This document shows, in pieces, positions 1 through 11,800 of a stretch of DNA of 64,000 nucleotides. Each line of letters opens with the position of its first letter. The first letter of the stretch is position 1. Source of the stretch: Oscarella lobularis. Taxonomy: Eukaryota > Porifera > Homoscleromorpha > Homosclerophorida > Oscarellidae. The stretch covers positions 3,038,001 to 3,102,000 of the forward strand of contig NC_089176.1 of the NCBI RefSeq assembly GCF_947507565.1. The letters run 5' to 3'. The translations under genes were made by a program, and so were the position numbers. Below the pieces are notes generated by a model. That model saw only the letters and a program-made list of their open reading frames with translations. It was not told the DNA's origin and did not search any database.

Positions 1-1222
1 TGTCGTCGAAGCGTTATTGAACTACTCCAATGTGGCCGACGTTGAGGAGTACGTCATGGGACTAGAGTCGGACTTGGTGGTGCTGAGAGAATCGGGTCAA
101 CCCAGCGCGAAGGCCAAAGCAAACAAAGTAGATCGTCTTATGAATCTGTTTACTTGCGCTCAGTTTTACTTTCTTTAGATTTTATGTCAGCTGAATCCTT
201 CTGAAGAAACAGCAGAGCCGTCCCAGCGAAAAACCTCGTTTGAATCAAAGCAAGGTATTCGCAGACTTGCCGCATTGGGAGTTGTTATGTTATGTTATTT
301 CGACCAGCTTCTTCTTCTCTACCAGCGGTAGACGTCGAGACGTTGATTACGCCAGAAGAGACGACGGTTAATGTTTGCTCTCAAAATAGGGAAAAACATT
401 CAAATATTATTATTATTATAGAAAAACGCTTCCACGTCGTCGGCTCTCTTCCAAGGGATGACCGTCGAGCCGGTGACGACGGAATCTGAACCGGAATCAC
501 AGGCGGTCTCAGAGGGAGCAGCAACCCTTTTCGGTGGAATGAGTCTAAAGGTAAGAAGGCATTTGCATCGCATTCAATGAACCGCGGGGGACCCCCTTTC
601 TTTCTAGTCATCATCTAATCCCGCTCCTGGTGCAGATCCGACGTCAGAGTCTGACGACGCACTCGGTTTTGACTTTTTACGCCATCAGACCGCAGCAGCG
701 GATCCGGCACCGCAACAGGAAGTTTCTCTTATGTCCGATCTCGACGCCGATCAGTTCGATCCTTTAAAAGGCGGGAGTGTGTCTCGTCAGCCAGAGCCAG
801 CAACACAGCAACGTCTTCCAGATCCACTAGTTGCCCTTACCACCCAGCCAGCTCAGTTTGGTCAACCAGGAGGAATGCAACCGCGCGTAATGGTGACGCC
901 AGAAATGTACGCGGCCCAGCTGCCGCGCAGAACGTGGGCGGTAACGTGAATGAAGACACTCGGTTATATTTATGCGACGTTTCTCTTGCAGGCTAGTCCA
1001 GGAAGTGGGCTGGCAGCTAGCCACGTGGCTGTGACTCAATCTACGAGTATGGGTTCGTTGAACGCTTCGATGAGTGGGCGCGCCACTGGTACTAGTATGG
1101 TGCGACGGACGTCGGCTGATTCTGCGTCTTCTGATGGCTTTGGATTCGTGTCTAAGTCAAGTCGAGCAGGAGCGTTTGATTTTGTTCAGGACGCGATGAA
1201 AGAGTCGTTGAAAAAGAATTAG
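1..1222 (+). CDS. C-terminal part of a vesicle-trafficking adaptor-like protein, possibly tepsin (partial, 5' end outside window)
   Basis: The reading frame is open from the first bases (VVEALLNYSN...) and continues through about five short introns. Likely exon pieces are 1 to about 160, 193-262, about 327-390, about 453-558, 613-930 and 991-1222, ending at TAG 1220-1222. The last two large exons are low-complexity and rich in Pro, Gln and Ser, as in the tails of clathrin/AP adaptors. Two short linear motifs support the call. LFGGMSLK lies just before the intron at 559 and fits the LFxGMxL motif that tepsin uses to bind the AP-4 beta ear. AFDFVQDAMK at the extreme C terminus resembles an ear-binding peptide. 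The upstream helical segment could be the end of an ENTH/VHS-like domain. The identity rests on motifs only. Another endosomal adaptor of this general type is possible. Confidence 0.45.
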
Positions 1223-1976
1223 GGAACTCGTTTTTTGAACGTGCGCTTTTTTCCTTTTGCTATGATCTTTGGAAATGATTGATTAATTAACTATTTTCTA
1301 GTCATACTTTGGTGGGAGAATTAGCGCAGCCCGCTCAGCCCGCGTGGGATATTTGGAGGATGAGTTGACTTGAAGTCCCGTATTGAAACAAAACAGGACT
1401 TTTCTCGGAAGCACTAGGAGATTTTCGCCGTCACTGTCATTGAAGATTCTTTTATTGCAAAGGCAATTAGCTGTCGTGTTGTGATATCCTTAGATAATGC
1501 GGCGATAGGCCTTGTTGCTAGGGATCGAGGCGTCAGGCCAGGCGACGCGACGAGTCGATGCCAAATCGCGAGCAAACGAAGCACTAAGAGCGGGTATCAT
1601 TGTCCAAACATTGAAAGTAGACCCTCCCGCCCTAATCTTCGATCAAAGGACTTAGGCGGGCACGGTAGCCTAGGAACCAGCGGCGGACTTCGGATCCGCA
1701 GGATTTTGGCGGATCCGCAAGGTATTGTCGGAATTCCAATAATATGGACGCGTTCCACAAACTAAAGGGAACTTACGCCGCCGCTTGTTCACTGCTGGCT
1801 GCGTAGACGGGACGCGACGTAAGTACCTTTTATAGTGCACAGCCCAAGCTCTAGGAGGAGGGATTGTTTTTAAATAACAAGCAGCGCAATCTAATTAATA
1901 ATAGCCCATTCAACGGAATACCTTGCCAGTGAGCTTTTGTCTGTGGAGCCCTCAAGTAGTTCTCTTCGGCGTCTCG
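1223..1976. other. Intergenic stretch, no gene recognised
   Basis: This holds the 3' flank of the preceding gene and the upstream region of the signal-peptide exon at 1977. A 94-codon open frame at 1481-1765 has no recognisable domain, no good splice context and an Arg/Ser-rich composition expected by chance. I see no RNA gene or repeat here. Confidence 0.5.
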
Positions 1977-2031
1977 ATGACACGATTGACGGTGCTTCTC
2001 ATTCTGATCTCTCTCGTGTTTGCAACGGCAG
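1977..2031 (+). CDS. Isolated signal-peptide exon, possible first exon of the CCP/cadherin-like receptor at 8861
   Basis: ATG at 1977 encodes MTRLTVLLILISLVFATA: a basic start, a hydrophobic core and small residues at the end, which is a classic secretory signal peptide. A GTTAGC donor follows at 2032 and leaves phase 1. Exon 2 of the receptor begins at 8861 and needs exactly a phase-1 donor, and no better signal peptide was found close to it. The neighbouring paralogue at 17931 has the same design: a signal-peptide exon ending in phase 1, then a homologous second exon. The joining would require an intron of about 6.8 kb that contains other genes, which is unusual in this compact sequence. 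Local splicing to 2549 instead would give a stop after about 14 residues. Confidence 0.4.
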
Positions 2032-2195
2032 GTTAGCGCTTAGACTCTTCTATTTTCGATTGCGTCTCTAAAGTCAGTGTACAGAACGGCCAACGTAAAC
2101 CTATAGTTATAAAAGTAAAGGCGCGCAAGGCATCACTATATATATGTATGCATGCTCATACCTATCCACACACTAAACTTTTAAGTTCTAAACTA

Positions 2196-2751
2196 ATGTC
2201 TTCGTCTCGCTTCCTGCTGCGTGCGCTATTCGTCGCAGTTTACAGCTCCTCTTCGCTACAAAGACATCGCAGCGGCCGGCGAGCGAAGAGAAGGCATCGA
2301 CGACGCTCCTCTTCGCTTCAGGTGAGTTCTCAGAAGCATTGGCCATGCCGAGGAGAGACGGGCTGGGCGGGAGTCAGCCGTTCCGCTCTTCGCTGGCACC
2401 CGAACCGCCTCGGCTCGCGCCGGTAGGCTCTTTCAGACAGCCGGGCGTCGTTAGAAGACGCATCGGCTTAGTCTGACGCTCGCGAGCCTAGCCGGAAGTG
2501 CGAAGTCGAACGATGGTGTCCTTCTCGTCATGTTTTCTCACTTCTTAGGCTGCTCCGATGTCGCAACAAGGAAGAAAGAAGACGGCGAGTAGCCGGGAAA
2601 CGGCTACGAAGGAAAACTGTAAGTTGTAGAGACGTTTTACGAGTTGTTGTTCTGAATTCTTACTCTTTTATTTTTCACATGTTCTCTAGGTGATGTCAAA
2701 GATCTAGGAGAAATTTTTGTATTTTTTGTTAATTTTTTGTATTTTTTATAA
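2196..2751 (+). CDS. Possible small three-exon gene, unknown product
   Basis: Exons 2196-2321, 2549-2618 and 2690-2751 join in frame with good GTGAGT and GTAAGT donors and pyrimidine-rich acceptors. They would encode roughly 85 residues with an Arg/Ser-rich first half (MSSSRFLLRALFVAVYSS...). AATAAA lies at 2763-2768, only 12 bases past the stop. The last exon is very AT-rich and may really be 3' UTR. No domain is recognised. It could be a noncoding transcript or a chance ORF. Confidence 0.25.
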
Positions 2752-3903
2752 TTACTTTTTATAATAAAGTTTCTGAACTTCACTTTCTTGTGTCTGAAAA
2801 AACGCGATAACATCTCCCATCAACACTCCAAAAAAAATTATTTTGAAATTTGCTATTGTTTCTTAAATATTCGTAAATATATGTAAAAATTAGCGGCTAT
2901 TGATTTCTGTAATGGCAATTCCAAATCGATTGAAACTTGGAACCAAGAGAGAACCTAATTTTTGAATTTTTTTGAGTCTAAGCTTGTTGTCTGAAAGTAT
3001 GATTACGAAGAGATATTCATTTTTGAAAATTGCATCCGGGACCGTCAGTTTTTTAATCGTGAATAACTCGTCAACGGATTGTCGGATTTCAAAACTTTTT
3101 GCGCAGATCAATTCCTCTACTAATTCTACATAAGACAATGTAAAATCAGTAAATTTGAGCAAAATTGCCAGGATCCGCGACCAACGGCGCAACGCGCGTA
3201 AAGTTACATGAATGTAGCTAAAGCCTTTAGGAATTGCGTCAGGTCCCAAGTCGTTTTGCGAACTAGCTGTCGTAGCCGCTGCTGACCAGCACGGTTCAAT
3301 GCCCGTGTAGGCAACTAGGTAAACTGCGAAATTGCAATTGAATCCGTTCTTTCTCAGCCGAGAAATCGACACTTTTCGCATAGGGACGAAAAAAGCCTAC
3401 AGATTTTGCTCCAAATTATACAGTTTAGAGACACAGCAGTGCTAAGTCTATTTTCGCATTAATATGGTCAGACTTCCTTTTTCGAAAGTCGCAATTAGGG
3501 CTCAAAGTTACATTGAAAGCTCTAACGCGCGCTACAGAAACTTTTTCTCGACCGTTTTTCAATGAAAAACCGACGTTCGGACTAGTCACTAAGTCTCGAA
3601 TGCATTTTGGTGGTCCTTTTGAAGACATCGGTGACAGTAAAATTCACACCCGTTGTACAGTAGCGTCGTTCGCGAAATCCTGCGTCTTTTTCAATCAGAA
3701 GCATAGACGTTGCTTTATAGGTGCTCATGTGTTGTTTGCGCTTACGTAAACTGAGATATTTTCTACAGAATGCTGAATCGTAACCCTAGCCCAAGCCCTA
3801 TCATAACCCTACCATGTGCGTACGCACATGCGTTGTTCGAGCGGATACGAGCGAAAGTCTGACGCAGAGAACGTCTTTCCGCCACTTCAAATCGCGCAAA
3901 CGA
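2752..3903. other. AT-rich intergenic stretch with unrecognised minus-strand ORFs and degenerate CCCTAA-like repeats
   Basis: Two adjacent minus-strand open frames (3628-3425, 67 codons; 3381-2890, 163 codons) lie end to end. They have no recognised domain and no typical splice sites between them. Their composition is unlike the neighbouring genes, so I read the stretch as a possible decayed repeat. At 3780-3812 there is a run of degenerate telomere-like units (aaccctagccc.. aaccctacc). Nothing else is supported. Confidence 0.35.
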
Positions 3904-4484
3904 ATGGCTGCGGTATCAAGCGAGCTGTGGATTGGCAAGAATCGTCGAAAAGCGGCATCTTCGAGTACAAGCTCGTCATTTTGCCGAATTTCTAATAAAA
4001 GGCGAATCGAATTAGAACGAAGAAGCGTTCAGCGACAACAAAGAAGCCAATCTTTGGCAGCAGTCGGACTGGAGTCCAGCTGGGAAGCTAAAGATCTCGA
4101 GTGGCTGCAACTGAACAAGTTCAGACAAAACGACCCTTTCAATGTTGTTCTCCTAACGCTTTTTAGGCAGTTCCAAGCGTACCGTCCGGAGCCAGAAATT
4201 GCAGAAAATTTGCTACAGCCAGCGACTGATGGATCGAAGAAGACCTTGGCGGTAAGGGGATTCCTTATTTAATTAATTATGTGCTTGCTTTCTTGCCTGT
4301 TAGGTACACAACAAGACTGACTGACTCTTAGCTGACTCAATCTGCGAGTGGAACATCAGATAAGTACTTAGGTAATGGTTTGCGCTTCAGTAGCTTTGGT
4401 TCGTTTGTTGTTGCAGGAGGAAGACTTAGCGGTGCGGTGACGTATGTGCGTACGGTGAAGGATTTTTACACGGTTGTTGTCTAA
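3904..4484 (+). CDS. Small three-exon gene, unrecognised protein of about 151 residues
   Basis: Exons 3904-4251, 4332-4371 and 4417-4484 join in frame (phases 0 and 1) with canonical GT..AG introns of 80 and 45 bases and end at TAA 4482-4484. The N-terminal third is basic and Ser-rich (KNRRKAASSSTSSSF). A helical Leu/Phe-rich middle follows (DPFNVVLLTLFRQFQAY), then a Ser/Thr-rich tail ending TVKDFYTVVV. There is no signal peptide, membrane segment or known domain that I can name. An alternative acceptor at 4304 would end the protein six residues after exon 1. The start at 3904 was chosen over the in-frame ATG at 3814 because the upstream part is Arg/Cys/Ser noise after telomere-like sequence. 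Confidence 0.45.
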
Positions 4485-4793
4485 AGATGGTTTTCTAATG
4501 CTTCAAGAGCACATCAACATCTTTCAAGATTTTATTGGGGTCACGAGAACTGGAAGGAAGGGTGGTGGCTCATAAATTCTACTATGTGTGGTCAAAAAAT
4601 TTCAGAAAAATTTAGTAAGCTCAAAACCGGTCATGATTTGGTGCTCAAGGCTTTTTTTATTTTTTCATTTTTGGAACGCAACTCAAATATTCTGCAAAGA
4701 GCAAAACCCAAGACAAACAACTCAAAAACTCAAAGTAAAGTCAACAAAGTCTCAAGGCACGGGCGCAACGGGCGCGCAAAGGGCGTGCTGATC

Positions 4794-6207
4794 TTAGAAG
4801 CCAGGTGACGACGGTGGCGAGATGACCGGTTGCACCTCTTCCGGCTCCTGCTGAGCACTGCCGCTGGCTTCAGCAGCCAGACCTTCTGGGTTTGCTATGG
4901 CCGTGATTGCATTTGCGCCCCGAAGAAGGTACAGCATTTTCGGCTTCACTTCGGACGTGTGATCGACGAGGTGGAAAGAATCCCTCAAGTGGCACCGACA
5001 GAGGGGGCAGTTATACGTGTTGGACCTTTCCAGGAACTCGTTGGCGCATCGACGACAGCCAAAGATGCTGCCACAGCATGTTGCTATGACCACCGAACTT
5101 GTCAGCGGCTCAAGGCAAATTGTGCACTTGAGGACATCTCGAAGTCGCTCCATTTGCCACGCATTTCCTGCCAATTCGTTAACTTTGGATTTGATGTCGT
5201 TCACATCGGATTGCAACTCGCCGAATTTTTCAAGCGTCGTGTTGGTGGCGTTCTGCGTCGTTCCTGCAGGCGAGGGCATCAGGATCGAGGGGCTTGATTG
5301 AACTGGTGGTAGCACAATGCCCGCTGCGTGACCCCAGCCACGGGTTGTGATCATGTCGTCGGCGTTTTCGTACTCCTGCCGTCGAACGGCGAAGATTTGC
5401 TTGTTTTTCAAAGTCCAGAAGTGAAGGCCTAAAGCACCCTTATCGGAAGTGATCTTAACTCAATTAGCACCTTACTTCGTGTTCCTGGCTCGTCGTACAA
5501 TTTTGAAACGTTCTTGTCGACGAGAAAGATTTCCTCATCGGGCGGGATCACGCCACCGTTGACGAAACTCTCTTGCGCTGCGCGTATCACCTCGGGCACC
5601 GATATCACATCTTCCCTCACCCCGATGTTAGCCGTCATAACCGATCTTCCCGGCTTCATCTTCTTACAGTCAGGAGAAATGTCGATCTTCACGAGTTCGA
5701 TTCTTTTTTGAATTTCTCGCTCTTCTGCGGCCGGTGCTTTTCTCTTTCGCCCGAGGCGAAATGACGCCGGGGAGCTTTGCATAAATCGGACTGCTCCCGC
5801 AGCAGGATGAGGATTGCCACGCGAGGGGCGAAAGAAGCTTTGCATGCTTGGCAAGCTGTCAGCAGATTCAGTGTCTTGGGCTCTCGCTGTGGCCGACGAC
5901 GACGTCGATTCGCCAAGTCCTTCGCCTGGATCGACGACTCTGTACTTTTTCTTTCCTTCGCACGGAAATTTCCCGGTAAACTGGTTGGGAAAAATGGGAG
6001 CAATAGGAGCAGACGAGGCGTTGTCGTTCAATTCAACCAGGTACAAATTGGACGAGCACTACGCATAATAATTCCACGCGCCATACTCCTGACGCTGACC
6101 GCCCTTACCCTTAGTAAGATTTGTAAACGCGGCAAGGTAACGTCGGCGGGCTTCAAAATGAACGTCGACGTTCCTTTGACGAGGGAGACGACTTCCGTGG
6201 TAGACAT
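4794..6207 (-). CDS. RING-finger protein (probable E3 ubiquitin ligase)
   Basis: There are three exons on the minus strand: 6207-6109, 6058-5476 and 5428-4794. The junctions are clean (AGG|GTAAGG..CGTAG|TGC; CGAA|GTAAGG..TTTAG|GCC). The start ATG at 6207 opens MSTTEVVSLVKG. The protein is about 438 residues. Its first half has a Ser/Pro/Lys-rich middle with a basic stretch (RLGRKRKAP). A helical linker at about residues 265-300 precedes a C-terminal RING of the form CTICLEP-x-CC-x-C-x2-C-x-CPLCR, placed at genomic 5130-4975. The RING uses Cys-Cys around the position where His is usual (ATCCGSIFGCRRC), so it is a variant. The tail is Glu/Pro-rich. RING proteins recruit E2 enzymes; the substrate is unknown. 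It shares a 374-bp divergent promoter region with the integrase-like gene. Confidence 0.75.
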
Positions 6208-6581
6208 TTTCTGGCCCTCTGGTAAGAGTGTCTCCAATCGTTCTAAAGCATCTCTTATATAGTATGCGCATCTTATTTGTAAGAGACGGCGTTGCTGCAT
6301 AACAAATCTTTTGACGTTTGTCCGTCTTTTCACAGCAGGAAAAGGTTGGATTTGTAACGATGGTGACCAGTGCGGCACCTTTCGGCACCTTTCGCCTCAT
6401 CTCTAGCCGCAATTGCGTAAACGAATTTCCGTACGCTTTTGAACGGACAGTTCCTTATTGGGTGATTCACTGCAAGGTCAAGTAGGTGCTAAACGGTTGT
6501 GGGCTGGTCATGAGGATTACGTAGCCCGGGTTAGAACTACTGTAAATCGTAGGAAATTTGGCGCTGCTAGCCAATCGCACG

Positions 6582-7996
6582 ATGGAAGAATTGGTAGACG
6601 AAGACGATGTCAGAGCGTACATTGCTCAAGGCTTTACGCACGACAAAATAAGCGACCTCCTGACGGGACAGTTTCCCAGTGTTCGAGGTTTTAGTGCCCG
6701 CAGTGTTCGACGCTATTGCAAGGAGCACGACATTCACTGGACCACTCCTGTCACAGACGACGAGCTGCAACGCGAAGTGGAGAAGGGCGTGGAAGCTGTA
6801 ATATGATCAGAAAAGAAACCAGACGCATGTAACTGCGCGATCTATATAGGTTGGTCCAACGTACGGCAGAAAAACGATGAAGGGGTACCTAGCGACGCAG
6901 GGACTGTACGGAATCGGCGAGGTAGGATCCTTCACCCGAGGCTTTGCTTCAAACCAGTTTCTCGAATTGGCAGGCGAGGGTGGGGCGGGCTTTGAAGGAG
7001 GCGGCGCCGGAGTACCACCAGAGCAGGCAGGCATCGGCTGCTCGTCGAGCAAATCCAATACCATACTACGCCGAATATTTTGGACACAAATTACACATCG
7101 ATCAAAACGAAAAACTAGGAATGTACGGCGTCACTCACGTCGCGGCGATCGACGGTTACAGCGGAAAACTTGTTCAAACAGCTACGATGCCGCTCAAGAA
7201 TAATCAAGTAATATATAGAGACGTTTTCCGCCCAGTTGCTTTGACGTACGGACTCTGGGACCAACTGAGAGTTGATCACGGTTCGGAATTTCTTCTCACT
7301 CTCTTCGTCCAAGAAAGTCTCTCTGCCCAAAGGACAAATACTTCACGAGAATGTTACGTGCAGTCAGATTCGAGAAGGGTCAGTGCTGCCAGGCTAATTA
7401 ACCTTGACGATTAATGGAATAATTTAGAACCACCCCATTGAAAGGATATGGGGAGAAGTAAATCAACGCGTCAATTATCCAATAAAGGCAGTCCTAAATA
7501 TTCTCGTCGAGCAAGACGCCTTAGACTTGACAGATGAAAAGAGCAAGTTTTCTGTGTCGTCCGTCGCCATGGAGACAAGCAAGGTGGGCATGGCTCGTTT
7601 TGTCGATTCGTGGAACATGCATCCCATACCAGGTATCTTAGCGAATAGTCAATATAAATTTGTTTAAATAAGTCTTCCCGAATCTAAGGTCGGGGAACGC
7701 CAGACTTCATATGGACACAGCAGAATCGCGCTGCGCCGATTCCTCCTTACGCGGTTCCATCTCTTCATGAAGCCGTTCTTGCCTACGAGGCCGCAACAGG
7801 AGGAACTCTTGTCCCTCCTCATACGTTTGGATTAGACGTTTTAGCTCACAGTCCCGCCAAGACGCTAGAAAGAGAACAACAAATGCGTCACAATTTCAAT
7901 TTGGAGGACATTTTTTCTCGTGCTGTAAATGGTGACGGCACCTTACTGCAGCAGGCCGTCACTTATCATCGCCGTCTCACCGAATCGTTGTTGTAA
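6582..7996 (+). CDS. Integrase catalytic-domain protein (host-gene-like, intron-containing)
   Basis: About five exons: 6582 to about 6798, 6851-6919, about 6972-7378, about 7428-7630, and about 7689-7996. They join in frame, for example SDSRR|NHPIERIW across the intron at 7379-7427. The N terminus has an HTH-like region (FTHDKISDLLTGQFPS..SARSVRRYCKEHDI). The middle is an rve-type DDE fold: DQNEKLGMYGVTHVAAIDG (first Asp region), RVDHGSEF (second Asp) and NHPIERIWGEVN (Glu region). The tail is conserved-looking (VDSWNMHPIPGRGTPD). This matches a family of single-copy-like integrase-domain proteins seen in cnidarians, sponges and fishes. All three acidic positions appear to be kept. No terminal repeats or reverse transcriptase flank it, and it has ordinary short introns, so it may be a domesticated gene. 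The function is unknown. Confidence 0.75.
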
Positions 7997-8170
7997 GCCC
8001 AGTATAGCGCGACTTTTTGATTTAGTAGCAAAATAATCATCGTGGTAGTATGGTAACATGTTGAATGAGAGTAGGGCACAGTGTAACCCTAAGGATTTCC
8101 TTCTTAGTTCAAGGATTGACTTTGCAAAGACAGATTACACCATGAGCACACCCGTGGTCTCAGCCCCTTA

Positions 8171-8248
8171 GCCCGTATGTCCGGGTAGGGTAAACGGGTT
8201 TCTTTGTTTTTTCTTGAAAAGCCGTTTACCCTACCCGGACATACGGGC
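8171..8248. repeat. Perfect 27-bp inverted repeat with 24-base loop
   Basis: Arms 8171-8197 and 8222-8248 are exact reverse complements (gcccgtatgtccgggtaggg... and its complement). The loop between them is T/A-rich. As RNA this would form a long perfect hairpin. It lies 175 bases past the integrase gene stop. It may be a small MITE or foldback element, or a hairpin RNA. No flanking target duplication is obvious. Confidence 0.8.
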
Positions 8249-8860
8249 ATCAGACAAAAATCAATAATGTTCTACTGGTTATCCTCTTCCTTTTCCCGAG
8301 TCCAGGTAAATAAGCCAAAAAGCAAATTATTTATTTAATAAAAAATTAATAAAAATAGAACTAAAAATTGATAAAAATTGAACTAAAAATAAAACTGAGA
8401 AAATGTCATACTCTGAAGATAAAAGACATCTAGCGCACGGACTACCATTCGATTCACTGGCCACGAGAGCTCACCTTTCAGCCGCTCTCGTACGTCTTCA
8501 ACGCCAAGAGGACGTTGAACGGATGAATGCCAGCTCTTCTTAGCGCATCCCCGTCACGCAATCGACTGCAGAATGAGATCAAGTCCACGTGCACATTCGT
8601 TCCGGCCGTCTCAGCAAGCAGACGTCTTGCGGTTCGCCGCGATGGGGCGTTGTTGAGGTGGCGTAGTCGGTGGCGTAGAGAAATCTTCGCTTTCGCTCTC
8701 TTCGCTGAGCCATTGAGGTCAGCTAAAGCGCGTTAGACGGAAGCAGCGATGAACTAAAAGACTAAAAGATTAAAAGGTTTAGTCGTACAGTGGGACGTGT
8801 TTTCTGTACTTTAGTTTGGCCGTTTAGTACACGGACCCTCTAAATGATCCCATTACAAAG
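8249..8860. other. Intergenic region with AT-rich tract and a 45-codon ORF
   Basis: An AT-rich tract at 8305-8400 contains AATAAA-like strings that could serve the integrase gene. An open frame at 8403-8541 (MSYSEDKRHLAHG...) has no partner exon or domain that I can see. No convincing signal-peptide exon for the receptor gene downstream was found here. Confidence 0.4.
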
Positions 8861-11800
8861 TCTATCTCGACTTCAACGTGCCCGACAACTCTACGCGGAA
8901 TCCGCCGACCCTGTTGTGGACAGGCGAAAGCAATCGATTTTTTCTCATCGAAGATGCCAACTCACTGCAGGAAACGGCGGAGGCATTCGAAGCCAACGTT
9001 GTACGATCGATGCAGCTACAACATCACTACAGCATCTCACATTATTAAATTTATAGACGATCAACTCTGTTACCGTTTCTTTCACGCATCTGGCGTCCGA
9101 TCTGACGGAGGTACGTGCACTAATACATGCATAGCTCGAGGCGGCAAGTCCTCTGATCGAATTTACCCGTGTCTCTCGTTATAGGTCAACCCCAACTGGA
9201 ACGAGGCGGTGGACGCTGGAAGAGCGACTGGACGTTTTTTCCCCATCAGCGATCCGTCGAGCAGCACGTCGACAAAGTAAACGTTAAACAGATTCAGTTA
9301 TGCTTCCTGGTCCCTTTCTCACGCGCGATACGTGCGATAAGGTTTTTAGTGACGTACAGCTTCACTTCGAACGCAGTTCTGCGCAGCCTGCTGCTCGCCT
9401 TAGAGTACAGCCACGATCTCACGTTTTCTATTTCCGTCGGATTCACGAGGTGAAAAAAGCGAAACGGTTTGTAAGTGAGAAAAGAAAAAACGGGGGAAAA
9501 CGTTTCGTTAGATTGGTTACGGTACTGATTGGATACACGAAGAATGGGCGTCAAGAGGAAACCGATCCCGTCGACGTTATCCTGGAGTACACGGGAACGA
9601 ACGACCACAGACCGTCCCTAAGCGTGCAAGGTTTATCGCTAAAGAGAAATTCGCATTTTTGAAACTGGAGGACGCGGGCTCTGTGTTGTGTAGAATCGAG
9701 CGTCGTTGAGTATGTCGACAAGGCGGGATCCGTGGCTCTTCCCGCTATCTCGGTCGCAGATCTGGACCACGAGAGGCACGGACGAGATATAATTGCAATT
9801 TACATGCAATTGAATATTCATTGCGTGCGCAATCTTTCTTAGCTTTCTGATGCAGTCTGCGACTGTTTGGGTATCCGACGCCAACCTGTACGACGAGCTC
9901 ATTTTTACGGGCTCGTTGCCGTCTCACATTGCACTCCAAGTCGACAATGTGCGTCTAATTTTTTTTCAAAACATTTTTGGCCCCGGGGGCTCTTTTTGAC
10001 CGACCGTTTCCGCGTAGCAAACGGTCACGTTCGCGTTCACTGGTTCAGCGACGCCGGCGGTGTATTCGGCATTGGTGAGCGCCTTCGCCTATTCCAACAG
10101 GCAAGCTGTCAACGTTTACTTACGTAAAGAAAGATGCATTATAATTGCTCGTTTCTCAGCGCTCCCGACGTCGGAGGATTACCGTTCGCTAGTCGCACCG
10201 TTCGATACGAGGTGCGTGACGACAATTTCGGAGGAACGGCTTCAACGACGTAAGCTTCGATATATGAGTAGCGCGCATATATAATGAGCGAACGCTCGCA
10301 GAGTTCAGCTTGTCAACGTCAACGATCCGCCCGTGCTGGGCTCCGGTCAGCTTGCGAATGCGACGTTTAATCGCGACGGGTCTCCAGTCGCTTTGCTACC
10401 GGTCGACGTCATTCTCGTCGATCCGGACGATTTGTCGCTGTCCGGTGCCAACGTCTCGTTCGTGCAATCCCGCTTTGGGGATCTGTTAGAAATCGACTTG
10501 GAGACTCGTAACGTTTCGGAAAGCGGCATTAGCGTCGTCCATGTCGACAACGGAGACATGCGTTTGACGGGAATTGCTACGATAGCGGATTATTTGAATG
10601 TGAGTGAGTTCAAAAATTGCCAACCTAAGTCGTTCTCATTTTTGCGTAGGCTATTATATCAGTGACGTACTCGAATTTTTTCGTGCTATTGGGTTCGACT
10701 ATCATCGAAATAACCGTCGCCGACTTATCTGGTGCCGTCAGCGATCCCCTGCGAATAATCGTCAACACAAACACAACCGGCTGTTTTCGTATATATATAT
10801 ATAAATATAATTGTCAATTTTCTGTTTTATTCGTAATTTTCTGATTAAGCTTTGCCGTGCGGTCAATTGCCCACTTTTTCCAACGGCGACATGTGGGGTG
10901 GCGAGTTGACGTGCCGTCCGACGGCCTTTTTTGCCTGTCGATCTTGCTACGAGTTGATCGGTCCGTCGAATATAACGTGTCTCGACGACGGAATGTGGTC
11001 GGAAGCGCCTCCCACTTGCGAGCGTACGCGAAAATACTTGAATTCGTCGTATTGATCTAACATTTTTCTCTTTTCAGTCAAATCTTGCGGCGAACCCGTT
11101 CCTCCTCAGAACGGTTATGCGATAGCCGAAAATCGAACGTGCGGTTCGACGGCAACGTACTTCTGCGACGACTCGTGCTACGAACTTCGCGGCGATTCGA
11201 TGACAACCTGTCAGGCGAATAAGACGTGGAGCGGACTCGTGCCAACGTGTCAACGTAAGGGAGAAACTCTCTTTCGTAGTCGGTGGGATTCCTTGGATAA
11301 CGTTTCATTTTTGTCAGTACTTTCGTGCGGCGATTTTCCCCCTGTGCCGGAGAATGCTACGGCAACGGGAACCGGTCTCTTTTGCGACGATATCGTCGAG
11401 TATTCGTGCGCGCACGGATACGCGCTCATTGGCACGCCGATTCGCATCTGCTCTCCGGATGGATCGTGGTGCGGCTATCCGCCCGTTTGCGAGAGTAAGA
11501 CACGCAATTAAAAAAAAAATCGCAGTCGTTCGTTCTTATAAGTTCAATCGTCTCGCAGGAGTGACCAATATGACTGTTTCCACAATCGACTTCGATACGA
11601 AATCGCCACTGATCGTCGAACGCATTCGACTCTACATCGTCGCCGTCGTGCAGGACAACGAAGAAAACGCTACCCAGCTGTATAATGACTTGGAAGGCGC
11701 GACGGAGACGAGCGTCCGATTTCTGGTTCCTTCCGATCGCCGTTATATTGTACTCGTCGACGCGGCGGGCTATTCCTCCTCGTCATTGGCTCGGTTCGTC

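Noticed and set aside
2890..3628. Two tandem minus-strand ORFs as a real gene
   Set aside because: No domain, no splice link between them and atypical composition; kept only as an unexplained stretch.
3780..3812. Telomere-like CCCTAA units
   Set aside because: The run is short and degenerate and sits between genes, so it is not a chromosome end; at most a relic.
4794..5301. Plus-strand ORFs (155 and 94 codons) over the RING gene
   Set aside because: They overlap the clear RING motif read on the minus strand and have no supporting features.
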